In this document: positions 1 through 7,392 of the stretch, in pieces
Numbering within the stretch: the first letter of the stretch is position 1
How the letters are laid out: every line of letters starts with the position of its first letter
Source: an uncultured Treponema sp.
GTDB taxonomy: Bacteria > Spirochaetota > Spirochaetia > Treponematales > Treponemataceae
Length of the DNA stretch: 46,438 bases
Direction: 5' to 3'
Assembly: GCA_947178095.1 (NCBI GenBank)
Contig: CAMWWZ010000011.1
Location: forward strand, 1 to 46,438
Translations under genes and position numbers: made by a program
The notes under the pieces: model-generated
Seen by the model: the letters and a program-made list of their open reading frames with translations, nothing else
The model's database searches: none
What the model was told of the DNA's origin: nothing

Positions 1-467
1 TTCTCTTTATCATGGTGGCTCTTGCCACTGCTTTGGCGTTCGTCTCTTGCAGCAATGGCAGTGATGATGGTGGCAGCAGCAACAGCAACAATAGTAGTAA
101 CAACAATGCTGACAACAACAATAGCAGTAATAACAACGGTGGCGGCAATAACAACATCGTTGCCAAACCGTCTGTTGTTGCAACGTATGAGTCGGATAAA
201 TATGGCGAAACGTTGATATTCTATAGTGATGAAACATGGGAAATGACTTCTGAAATAATGGGTAAGGAAACTATTGTTTATGCAGGAACAACAGATTGGG
301 GGAATCCTGCCAAAAACGGTTATATAACTATTACGCTAAAGAAAGTATTAGACGATGCCGCCGGAAAACTGAGAGACCTTTCCATCGCAGATCAAGAACA
401 GGAAGAAATACAAATTACCAGTGGAAAACTGTATTTCCTTGATGGTCAATATTTCACCCGTCAATAA
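1..467 (+). CDS. Asn/Ser-rich lipoprotein, 5' end outside window
   Basis: The reading frame is open at the left edge, so the true start lies before position 1; an internal ATG is at 12. The visible N-terminus is a hydrophobic signal ending in FVSC, a relaxed spirochaete-type lipobox, so the protein is probably a secreted, lipid-anchored surface or periplasmic protein. The cysteine is followed by roughly 35 residues made almost only of Asn, Ser, Gly and Asp, encoded by imperfect aac/agc/aat triplet repeats. This looks like a flexible linker that can change length. The C-terminal ~95 residues form a small soluble domain of mostly beta character (for example the ETLIFYSDETW stretch) that I do not recognise. 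The gene ends just before a strong terminator at 482-513. Function unknown. Confidence 0.75.
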   Translation, partial: LFIMVALATALAFVSCSNGSDDGGSSNSNNSSNNNADNNNSSNNNGGGNNNIVAKPSVVATYESDKYGETLIFYSDETWEMTSEIMGKETIVYAGTTDWGNPAKNGYITITLKKVLDDAAGKLRDLSIADQEQEEIQITSGKLYFLDGQYFTRQ

Positions 468-481
468 ACTCAGATTCCTCT

Positions 482-513
482 AAAAACAAGCGCGGCTTGT
501 CCGCGCTTGTTTT
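482..513 (+). terminator. Rho-independent terminator
   Basis: A perfect 10-bp stem (486-495 with 501-510) with a 5-base loop is extended by A-T pairs to a short T-run at 510-513. It lies directly after the Asn-rich lipoprotein and isolates it from the expansin gene. Confidence 0.85.
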
Positions 514-515
514 GC

Positions 516-544
516 CTTGCTTTTTGCGAAATATGTGATACAAT
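516..544 (+). promoter_or_regulatory. Promoter of the expansin gene, leaderless type
   Basis: The -10 TACAAT is at 539-544 and a -35 TTGCTT at 517-522 (spacer 16). Only six bases separate the -10 from the ATG at 551 and there is no Shine-Dalgarno site, so transcription should start at or next to the start codon. Confidence 0.55.
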
Positions 545-550
545 AGAAGT

Positions 551-1381
551 ATGATGAAACGATTTTGTATTTTCATTTTGGTAATGCCGCTGCTTTTTCT
601 TTCGTGCGATGTAGTATTCGGAACGCAAAAATCGACAGAGGAAGATGTGGGGGGGGGTAGCGGTGAAACTTCATCTTCAGGAAAAACGGAATCGCAAAAA
701 ACCGGCACGGTAACATTTTACACCACGTATAATGAGGATTCCGTCGCCTATTACACGCCCGAACTTGAAAGCGGCTGGTACAAATGCGCGGTTTCGGAAA
801 ACAAGCTCAAAGAATTTCCGCCGCAGTCTGCCGCAAAAATTACGTACAACAACAAAACGATTCGTGTGCTTGTCACGGATTTGTGTCCGAACGATGGAAA
901 TTCGCAATGGACAAGCAAGTCGAATTATTTTTTTGATTTGGCGGAAAATGCTTTTGCGGCGTTGGCCAATAAAGTCGAAGGGCATATCGATGTTTCGATA
1001 CAACGCATTGCATATGAGACAAATCGGAACATCAAGTTTGCCGTAAAAGAAAGATCAAATCAATGGTGGCTTGCGGGGCGATTTTACAATATGCGTTATC
1101 CGCTTGCGAAAGTCGAATACTCACAAGACGGAATCAATTTCAAAGAAATGAAAAAACTTTCCGGCAATAAGAATAACTGGTGGGAGATTCAATCTGGTAA
1201 AAATTTGATGTCAAACTTAACATTCCGATTGACCGATGTTTATGGCAATACGATTACGTGCGCCGCAATCAGCAAATTGTCTGACGGCGGAACATACGAT
1301 CTCGGCGCGAATTTTCATTATAAAAAACGCGGATTCGCTTTGCAAAAATTTCGGCGAACATCGCAGGAAAAATCAAAATAA
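551..1381 (+). CDS. Expansin-like lipoprotein
   Basis: 276 residues. A signal peptide ends in the lipobox LFLSC (Cys19), so it should be exported and lipid-anchored. After a Ser/Gly/Thr linker (20-50), residues ~52-155 match the double-psi beta-barrel domain of bacterial expansins: VTDLCP (Asp110) and FFDLAENAFA (Asp129) correspond to the two conserved Asp of the EXLX1 family. Residues ~158-255 match the C-terminal carbohydrate-binding domain, with SNQWW (Trp172/173) and YNMRYPLAKVEY aligning to the cellulose-binding aromatic face of EXLX1, and a conserved LTFRLTDVYGN strand. Known role of the family: non-hydrolytic loosening of cellulose/hemicellulose. Lipid anchoring of an expansin is unusual. 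A nine-G tract (649-657, codons 33-36) lies in the linker: one extra G gives an immediate TAG, one fewer a stop about 20 codons on. Start is the first ATG after a -10 box. Confidence 0.85.
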   Translation: MMKRFCIFILVMPLLFLSCDVVFGTQKSTEEDVGGGSGETSSSGKTESQKTGTVTFYTTYNEDSVAYYTPELESGWYKCAVSENKLKEFPPQSAAKITYNNKTIRVLVTDLCPNDGNSQWTSKSNYFFDLAENAFAALANKVEGHIDVSIQRIAYETNRNIKFAVKERSNQWWLAGRFYNMRYPLAKVEYSQDGINFKEMKKLSGNKNNWWEIQSGKNLMSNLTFRLTDVYGNTITCAAISKLSDGGTYDLGANFHYKKRGFALQKFRRTSQEKSK

Positions 1382-1404
1382 CATTTTGCGGATATTTTTT
1401 TATA

Positions 1405-1433
1405 TTGAAAAATAAGGAAAAACATTGTATAAT
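1405..1433 (+). promoter_or_regulatory. Promoter of the ATPase-nuclease cassette
   Basis: TTGAAA (1405-1410) and TATAAT (1428-1433) are separated by exactly 17 bases, close to the sigma-70 consensus. The expected start point near 1440 leaves at most a very short leader before the ATG at 1445 or 1463. Confidence 0.7.
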
Positions 1434-1444
1434 TTCATTAAGTT

Positions 1445-2686
1445 ATGTATGCTACAAAAAAGATGAAAATCCGCAATTTTGGTCCTATAAAAAATGGATT
1501 TGCAAGTGCGGATGGTTTTTTTGATTTAAAAAAATTAACTGTTTTTATTGGCGAGCAAGGTACAGGAAAAAGCACTGTCGCAAAATTGTATTCCACTTTT
1601 TCATGGCTTGAAAAAGCGTTTTACAGAGGCGATTACAAAATCATTTCCCTAAAAGATTTCCAAGATTTGACTTCAATGCAGCAACTTCCGCTTTCTTATT
1701 TTTCAGACAATTCGGAAATTGTTTATGAAGGTAGTGCGTATAATTTTATTTATAAAAATAATAATTTTACAATAAAAAAGGCAAAAACTTATAATGATTA
1801 TCACCGTGCAAAAATAATGTATTTTTGTGCAGAGAGAAATTTGCTTTCTGTTTTGAAAAATCCTGAAAATTTGGATGATATTCCGAATATGCTTTCTGTT
1901 TTTTCGCATAGATATGAAAGTGCGAAGGATTATTTCAAAAACAAAGAATTGTCTTTGCCACTAAAAAATTATTCTGTCGAATTGAACGCTGATAAAAACA
2001 TTTATATTACTAGTAAAAACTTGGAATCAAAAGTATCTTTGCAACAGGCTTCTAGTGGAATGCAGTCTATTGTGCCGATAATTCTGACGGAACGTTTTTT
2101 GTTGGAAAGTATCGGAAAAAATATTTTGGATAAACTAATTGATGTAAAATCTTCTAAAATGCAAAAGAATCTTTTAAATAAAATCGAGAATGAAACACTT
2201 TCTTCAAAACTTGAAATTTTCTTTGTTTCTGGAATAAAGTCTTCGTTTTCGCAAAAAGATATTGCACAGTTGAATGTAGATTTAAAGAAAGACTTTAATT
2301 TTTGTTTGACAAGCATTGTGGAAGAACCAGAACTGAATTTATATCCAATTTCGCAAAAAGATATGGTTAGCAATTTGATTTCTTGCATTAATGAAAACGA
2401 AAACAATTCTTTGCTTATTACGACACATTCGCCGTATATTTTGGGAAGTTTGAATAATTGCTTATATGCGGGAAATTTATCCGAAGAAGGATTTAATTGT
2501 GATTCCATAATCAAAAAAGGCGAGCAGATTTCTGTGAAAGATATTTGTGCATATAAAATTGTTGACGGAGCGATAAAATCCATAATTGATGATGACTTGG
2601 GTCTAATAAAAAATAGCGAAATTGATGAATGTTCTGATTTAATAAATGAAGAATATCAAAAACTTGAGGACATTGAATTGCAGTGA
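1445..2686 (+). CDS. SMC/OLD-like AAA family ATPase, candidate defence protein
   Basis: 413 residues. The MKIRNFGPIK start-type motif followed by Walker A GEQGTGKST (36-44) is typical of AAA_15/AAA_21 ABC-like ATPases. Further on are a degenerate signature (ASSGMQS), a Walker B segment ending in VEEPELNL, and the ITTHSPYIL switch histidine. The ~250 residues between Walker A and B should hold a coiled or helical insertion. Such ATPases commonly act as sensors or motors in phage defence (Septu, Gabija, retron and Old/Rlo-type systems). The next gene, a PD-(D/E)XK-like protein, starts inside the stop codon, so the two are co-translated. The region is visibly richer in A+T than its flanks, which suggests horizontal acquisition. 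The ATG at 1463 (giving 407 residues, starting MKIRNF) fits the family better than 1445. No precise system name can be assigned. Confidence 0.8.
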   Translation: MYATKKMKIRNFGPIKNGFASADGFFDLKKLTVFIGEQGTGKSTVAKLYSTFSWLEKAFYRGDYKIISLKDFQDLTSMQQLPLSYFSDNSEIVYEGSAYNFIYKNNNFTIKKAKTYNDYHRAKIMYFCAERNLLSVLKNPENLDDIPNMLSVFSHRYESAKDYFKNKELSLPLKNYSVELNADKNIYITSKNLESKVSLQQASSGMQSIVPIILTERFLLESIGKNILDKLIDVKSSKMQKNLLNKIENETLSSKLEIFFVSGIKSSFSQKDIAQLNVDLKKDFNFCLTSIVEEPELNLYPISQKDMVSNLISCINENENNSLLITTHSPYILGSLNNCLYAGNLSEEGFNCDSIIKKGEQISVKDICAYKIVDGAIKSIIDDDLGLIKNSEIDECSDLINEEYQKLEDIELQ

Positions 2687-3162
2687 TAGATGAAGAAGAA
2701 CTTTTAAAAATAGATTCCAATTGCATAAAGTACTCAAAAAATGAAGAATATATTGTGTTTTCAGAAAACGGCAAAAAATATACTGCTCAAAACGAAAAAC
2801 GGAAAAAAGTGTTGGGATTTAAAGTTGACGGCGGTTACATAAAAGAAAATCGAACTAGAGATAAAAAGTGCGACTATTCGTTAATTGTAAATGATGAAAT
2901 TTGTTATTTGATTGAATTGAAAGAAACTGACATTTCCTCTGCTTGCGAACAATTGCTGAAAACTATTGAGTCAATGTTGAAAAAACATAGTGATATGGAT
3001 AAATTTTTGTGCAGAAGCATTCATTCAAGAATAAATACTCACAAAATTGAAAATGAAAATATAAAAGGATTACGGAAAAAGTTGAAAAAAATAAATAAAA
3101 AATTTTATAATCCTAAAAAATCATATATATACAAAGAATCAAAATGGGAAGAAATTATTTAA
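2683..3162 (+). CDS. Small PD-(D/E)XK nuclease-like partner of the ATPase
   Basis: 159 residues. It starts at GTG 2683, overlapping the ATPase stop by four bases (GTGA), which indicates translational coupling. Residues 63-82 have the shape of a PD-(D/E)XK core: Asp64 ahead of a beta strand, then Glu78-Leu79-Lys80 at the end of the next strand (LIELKET), followed by a helix with a Gln (EQLLKTI). That pattern is what one expects of a nuclease active site, but the fold is inferred from motif spacing only. The C-terminal part is very Lys-rich (about residues 95-150), consistent with nucleic-acid binding. Composition is AT-rich like the ATPase gene. An effector nuclease role beside an SMC-like ATPase is the simplest reading. 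It could instead be a non-catalytic DNA-binding partner. Confidence 0.65.
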   Translation: MIDEEELLKIDSNCIKYSKNEEYIVFSENGKKYTAQNEKRKKVLGFKVDGGYIKENRTRDKKCDYSLIVNDEICYLIELKETDISSACEQLLKTIESMLKKHSDMDKFLCRSIHSRINTHKIENENIKGLRKKLKKINKKFYNPKKSYIYKESKWEEII

Positions 3163-3243
3163 GGATCTTGATAGGCATCTTTCATACAATTTCTTAACGT
3201 GAAAAAACTTTTTAAGTAGTGCCAACAAAACTCTTTGCACAAA

Positions 3244-4287
3244 TCAAACGTCGGCGTTGCCCGCGCCTTCCCCGAAAATTTCCCGATAGTCCGCCTTGCT
3301 TTCCGCATGCACGATTTTTTTTCGAAGTTCCGCGCCGCCGGGAAATCCTTTTGAATACGCGCAAAATCGTTTTCGCATTTCTCGGCATGCGGCGGCTTCT
3401 CCAATGTCGGCGGCAAGCAAATCCAATTCTTCGAACGCGGCGGTGAATTTTTCTTCAGCGGAAATTTCTTCGAACGCGCCTTTTTCCAAAAGTTCTCGCG
3501 TCTGCCTGAAAATGAAAGGCTTTCCCATCGCGCCACGCGCGAACATCACGCCGTCGCAGCCAGTTTGTTCGAGCATATTTTTCGCGTCTTGCGGAGAAAA
3601 AATGTCGCCGCTTCCGAAAACTGGAATTCTTCCTGCCACAAATTCCACGAGCTGCGCCAAAATGTTCCAGTCGGCTTTGCCTTCGTAGCCTTGCGCGCGC
3701 GTGCGGGGATGAATCGTAATCGCGCAAACGCCCGCTTCCAATGCGGCGGCGGCGGCTTCTTTCCAAGTCAAATTCTGCGCGTCCCAGCCCGAACGGATTT
3801 TCACGCTGACGGGAATTTTTTGCGGGGCAGGCTTTCCGCCGAATGTCGGACGCTCGCCTTGGAATTCCGAAACCGCGTTCACAACCGAGCGCGCTATTTT
3901 GAAAAGTTTTTCAGGATTTCTCGTGAGTTCCGCGCCTGCGCCGCTTTTTATGATTTTCGGAACAGGGCATCCGCAATTTATGTCGATGAGTTCGCACGAA
4001 GTTTTTTGCAAAACGGTTCGCGCGCCTTCCGCCACGACTTCCTCGTTGCCGCCGAAAATCTGCACGGCATACGCGGCTTCGTTCGGCGCGCGCTCCATCA
4101 AGCATTGCGTTTTTTTTGAATCGCGCGTGAGCGCTTCCATCGAAACCATTTCGGTGTATTCAAAACAACTTCCGCCTTTGACGCAAACGCTGCGAAAAGC
4201 GCGGTCGCTGTAGCCGGCCACCGGCGCGAGGAAAAGATTTCCTGGCAGAGAAAGATTTCCGATTTTTACCGAATGAAAAAGCGCCAT
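3244..4287 (-). CDS. dus: tRNA-dihydrouridine synthase
   Basis: 347 residues, the usual length for the family. It reduces uridines in the tRNA D-loop with FMN and NADPH. The N-terminus has the family motif LAPVAGYSDRAFR (FMN pocket), then the catalytic-Cys segment INCGCPVPKI, a KIRSGW strand, the IHPRTRAQGY motif and the phosphate-binding VFGSGDI and GVMFARGAMGKP segments. The C-terminal ~90 residues form the small helical tRNA-binding domain. It lies 40 bases downstream of tatD on the same strand, so the two probably share a transcript. The DusB type is likely but I cannot separate DusB from other bacterial subfamilies with certainty. Confidence 0.93.
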   Translation of the reverse strand: MALFHSVKIGNLSLPGNLFLAPVAGYSDRAFRSVCVKGGSCFEYTEMVSMEALTRDSKKTQCLMERAPNEAAYAVQIFGGNEEVVAEGARTVLQKTSCELIDINCGCPVPKIIKSGAGAELTRNPEKLFKIARSVVNAVSEFQGERPTFGGKPAPQKIPVSVKIRSGWDAQNLTWKEAAAAALEAGVCAITIHPRTRAQGYEGKADWNILAQLVEFVAGRIPVFGSGDIFSPQDAKNMLEQTGCDGVMFARGAMGKPFIFRQTRELLEKGAFEEISAEEKFTAAFEELDLLAADIGEAAACREMRKRFCAYSKGFPGGAELRKKIVHAESKADYREIFGEGAGNADV

Positions 4288-4327
4288 TCCAAATCGCGGT
4301 TTTAAAAGAAATTCGCTCGCGCTTTTT

Positions 4328-5110
4328 TCATTCAGGCAGCTTGAAAATTTTGCAGCTGTTTTTCCAAAGTTGCACGCTCAATTCTTCCAAATCCATTTCC
4401 AGCATTTCCGCGAGGAATTTCGCCGTGGAAGGCAAATATTTTGGCATCGTGCGCTTTTTTTCGCGGAATTCCGCAGGAATCATAAACGGACTTTCCGTTT
4501 CGATCAAAATTCGTTCCACAGGAACATTGAGGACAGTTTCGTGCAAATTTCGCGCGTTTCGATAAGTCAAATTTCCGGCGAAAGAAAAATAAACGTTGAG
4601 ATTCGCGTCGAGGCATTTTTTCGCGTATTCGGCGTCCTCGGAATAGCAATGCAAAATCGCGCCAGAATCCGGAATCCGCTGGCTCAAAATGTCGAAAATG
4701 TCCTTTCCCGCGTCGCGATTGTGAATCACAACTGGCAGATTGTGCTTTTGCGCCAATTCGAGCTGCGTGATGAACATTTCGATTTGGGAACGCTTGTCGC
4801 CGAATTGCTTGAAATAATCCAAGCCGGTTTCGCCAATTGCGACTACATTCGGCAATTTCACGCTTTCTTCGATCGTGCGAATCCAATCTTTGCCAGGATT
4901 CACGACTTCGGCAGGCGCAACGCCCACGGCATGATAAATTCCTGAAATCGACTTCAAATTCGGATAAACCTTTTCGAAATCGTGGAGAGAATTATTGATG
5001 CTGACAATTCGAGCAACTCCGGCAACTTTCGCCTGCTGAATTACGCGCAATTGTTCAATCGGGTCGTCATAAATCAGCCCGATGTGGGCGTGAGTATCAA
5101 AAAATTGCAT
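4328..5110 (-). CDS. tatD: TatD-family metal-dependent hydrolase / DNase
   Basis: 260 residues, normal for the family. It starts MQFFDTHAH: His7 and His9 are the first metal ligands of the amidohydrolase TIM barrel. Other conserved points are AIGETGLDY (Glu ligand), LPVVIHNRDAG (His), AILHCYSED (His) and ILIETESPFM, where the last metal-binding Asp of the family (usually TDxP) is Glu here. The role is a 3'-5' exonuclease or deoxyribonuclease acting in DNA repair or turnover. The start has a Shine-Dalgarno-like AGGA eight bases upstream. It is the first gene of a tatD-dus pair and is divergent from the M23 peptidase gene. Confidence 0.92.
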   Translation of the reverse strand: MQFFDTHAHIGLIYDDPIEQLRVIQQAKVAGVARIVSINNSLHDFEKVYPNLKSISGIYHAVGVAPAEVVNPGKDWIRTIEESVKLPNVVAIGETGLDYFKQFGDKRSQIEMFITQLELAQKHNLPVVIHNRDAGKDIFDILSQRIPDSGAILHCYSEDAEYAKKCLDANLNVYFSFAGNLTYRNARNLHETVLNVPVERILIETESPFMIPAEFREKKRTMPKYLPSTAKFLAEMLEMDLEELSVQLWKNSCKIFKLPE

Positions 5111-5297
5111 GGCATTTTCCTATGAGCCACATAAAGCGGCGAAAATAACAAATAACCCTATAGATAAGTGCTGATATTTTTGTGCCAACACTTACTTTTT
5201 TTTGAGTTTCTACCGATATTTAAAATAATAGCACGGTTTCGGTTTTTTGTCAAATAAAAAACGATAATTCTCGGATTTCGTTTTTCGAAATTTAGTC

Positions 5298-5326
5298 TTG
5301 ACAAATTGCCATTTTCGCGCTAAAAT
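5298..5326 (+). promoter_or_regulatory. Promoter of the M23-bactofilin-yaaR-ricT operon
   Basis: A perfect -35 TTGACA (5298-5303), a 17-base spacer and TAAAAT (5321-5326) form the strongest-looking promoter in the window. The start point near 5333 leaves a leader of about 44 bases with a GGGGA ribosome site at 5366-5370. Confidence 0.8.
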
Positions 5327-5376
5327 TGTAATGATGTGGTTATTGTCGTCATTCATATAAATATTGGGGAATAAAA

Positions 5377-6381
5377 TTGTTCGGAAACAAAGATTTATCA
5401 AAAGTCATGGCACGCTCTTTCACGACAGACAAGCCAACATTTGGACAAAGAATTCGCGGCGGATTTTCGAAATTCTTCCATATATTTGACAACAAACTCA
5501 CGATAATGATTGTTCCTCATTCGCAAGGCAAAGTGATGAATTTGCAGACGAACGTTTTCGCGATGGTTTTGGGAATCGTAATCATCGTGGGAATTTTGGT
5601 GAGTTTCGTTTTTTTCAATAAAGGCGCGATTAATTCCAGCGCGGAAATCAGCAGGCTTTTTTCTGAAAACCGCGAGACAATGGCGAGCCTTGATGAGCTG
5701 CGCGATGAAAACAACAATCTTTTGCAGACTGCGAAACGTTTTCAATCTTCGTTGAATCAGTCGCTTTCGCTTTTGGGAATCGAGCAGCAAACGAATTTTG
5801 GAAATTCCGCCATGTCGAACGGCGATCTTTCTTCGCTTTTTAGTTCGGAAACTCTGATGATGGGAAACGTCCGGGAAGCTGCGGACATTCGAAAGCTCAA
5901 TGTTTATTTGGAAAGCGCGGTTCAGCCGATTGAGCAAATTGGAAAATTGCTTGAAACGCAAAATTCGCTTTTTGCGGATATTCCGAGCATTTGGCCAGTT
6001 CGCAGTCCGCAGTTGCACATTTCGATGCCGTTCGGTCCGAACATTCATCCTATTACGGGACAATGGTATGTTCACAAAGGTCTTGATATGTCAACATGGC
6101 GCAGCGGCGATCCGATTCGTGCGCCGGCAAATGGACAAGTTGTCACTCGTGCCTATGACGCTGGTTATGGAAATAATTTGATTATAAAGCACAAGCACGG
6201 CATTTATACGCGCTACGCGCACATGAATACTTTCCGCGTCGTTCCTGGACAATTTGTTTCGCAGGGCGACATCATCGGCACTATCGGAAATACTGGCGTT
6301 ACGACAGGGCCTCATTTGCATTATGAAGTTCATATCGGAAGCGACGTGGTGGATCCGATGAAATATCTCAACATCAAATAG
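5377..6381 (+). CDS. Membrane-anchored M23 (LytM) metallopeptidase
   Basis: 334 residues. The TTG start at 5377 is chosen because GGGGA lies six bases upstream; the ATG at 5407 has no ribosome site. A basic cytoplasmic tail is followed by one membrane helix (about 57-80, VLGIVIIVGILVSF), a periplasmic coiled-coil stretch (~90-190) and a C-terminal M23 domain (~215-330). Zn ligands are intact: HKGLD (HxxxD) and HLHYE, with a YTRYAHM strand between. The family cleaves peptidoglycan cross-bridges or stem peptides. It heads a four-gene operon with a bactofilin 13 bases downstream. M23 peptidase-bactofilin pairs are known to control cell shape in other bacteria (for example the Helicobacter CcmA/Csd set and LmdC-BacA), so a role in spiral cell-wall shaping is likely. 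Confidence 0.92.
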   Translation: MFGNKDLSKVMARSFTTDKPTFGQRIRGGFSKFFHIFDNKLTIMIVPHSQGKVMNLQTNVFAMVLGIVIIVGILVSFVFFNKGAINSSAEISRLFSENRETMASLDELRDENNNLLQTAKRFQSSLNQSLSLLGIEQQTNFGNSAMSNGDLSSLFSSETLMMGNVREAADIRKLNVYLESAVQPIEQIGKLLETQNSLFADIPSIWPVRSPQLHISMPFGPNIHPITGQWYVHKGLDMSTWRSGDPIRAPANGQVVTRAYDAGYGNNLIIKHKHGIYTRYAHMNTFRVVPGQFVSQGDIIGTIGNTGVTTGPHLHYEVHIGSDVVDPMKYLNIK

Positions 6382-6394
6382 CAAGAGGTTAAAG

Positions 6395-6808
6395 ATGGCC
6401 TTGCTTTTTGACGACATTTCAATCAACACAATAATTTGCGCGGGCTCATCTCTAAAAGGCGATTTGCGCGTTTCAGGCGCGCTGATGGTTGACGGCGACA
6501 TTGACGGCAACTTGCAAACGACGGGAAATATAATTATCGGCGAATCTGCGCGAATCCGTGGAAACATCAGCGCGAAATCCGCCGTGGTAAACGGAATCGT
6601 TTTGGGCGACATTTCCGCGCCCGAAAGCATCAAGTTGAACGCATCGTCCGCCGTGATTGGCGACATTGCCACGCGCAAATTGCAAATCGCGAGCGGCGTG
6701 GTTTTCCATGGACATTGCATCGCGCTTTTCGACGAATCTTCGTTTGAAGCGGAAACTCGAAAGCAAAACGAACTCCGCGAAATAAAAAGCAAGTCAATCA
6801 TCAAATGA
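6395..6808 (+). CDS. Bactofilin (polymer-forming cytoskeletal protein)
   Basis: 137 residues. The protein is a run of short beta-helix repeats (SLKGDLRVSG, LMVDGDIDG, IIIGESARIRG, SAVVNGIVLG), the hallmark of the DUF583/bactofilin fold, with a short charged C-terminal tail. Bactofilins polymerise without nucleotide next to the membrane and place peptidoglycan enzymes. The M23 peptidase gene lies just upstream, the classic partner. An AGAGG-type ribosome site precedes the ATG at 6395. The stop overlaps the next start (ATGA at 6805), so the yaaR-like gene is translationally coupled. Confidence 0.93.
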   Translation: MALLFDDISINTIICAGSSLKGDLRVSGALMVDGDIDGNLQTTGNIIIGESARIRGNISAKSAVVNGIVLGDISAPESIKLNASSAVIGDIATRKLQIASGVVFHGHCIALFDESSFEAETRKQNELREIKSKSIIK

Positions 6809-7341
6809 ATTCAATTGACCCAACTTTGAACGGATTGTATTACAATGCGACGCAAGCAACTCAAAGCCAAATCGCTTCCGACGCGGCGCGGCGCAAAGAA
6901 AAAGAGCAGGGCGTAAAAAAGCCGCTTTTTTCTTCGCTCGTTCAAAAAAATCTGGAACAAAATTCTTTGACGGCGGCAGGGCTTCCTGCGGAAATCGCGG
7001 GAATGAGCCAGGAAGAAGCAATCGTTTTTTTGAAAGATCAGCTCGACATTGCGGGCGACGAACTCAGTAAATTCGGAAGCGGCGAAAGTTTTGAAAAATA
7101 CAAAAAAGCGGTTGGGCAATTCGTCCGCTACATCGAAAAGAACAATTATGCTTTGGAAGAGCACAAGCGGCCAGGATTTCGCCGAGGAAAAAAGCGCGAG
7201 CCTTTGGTTTTGATTCAGGCGATAAATCAGAAATTGGATCGCCTCGCCTACGACATTTGGTACAATCATTTGGATAAATTCAAATTGCTCGAAAAAATTC
7301 ACGAAATAAACGGTTTAGTTATTGATTTAAGCGCGGTTTAA
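6805..7341 (+). CDS. YaaR-family (DUF327) protein
   Basis: 178 residues, start overlapping the bactofilin stop by four bases. The central and C-terminal parts match the DUF327/YaaR family: a helical protein with FEKYKKAVGQFVRYIEKNNYALEE, followed by LIQAINQKLDRLAYDIWYNHLDKFKLLEKIHEINGL-type helices. Its function is unknown in any organism as far as I know; in Bacillus yaaR lies close to yaaT, and here the same neighbour follows (RicT-like, next gene). That conserved linkage supports the call and a shared role. Cytoplasmic, no signal peptide. Confidence 0.85.
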   Translation: MNSIDPTLNGLYYNATQATQSQIASDAARRKEKEQGVKKPLFSSLVQKNLEQNSLTAAGLPAEIAGMSQEEAIVFLKDQLDIAGDELSKFGSGESFEKYKKAVGQFVRYIEKNNYALEEHKRPGFRRGKKREPLVLIQAINQKLDRLAYDIWYNHLDKFKLLEKIHEINGLVIDLSAV

Positions 7342-7392
7342 AAGTAAAATATAAAAATTGAAATTGTTTAGCAGATTCATTTGGGAAAAATT

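Noticed and set aside
10..237. Cys/His-rich open frame on the minus strand opposite the Asn-rich linker
   Set aside because: It is the complement of the triplet repeats; no promoter or ribosome site and no plausible protein.
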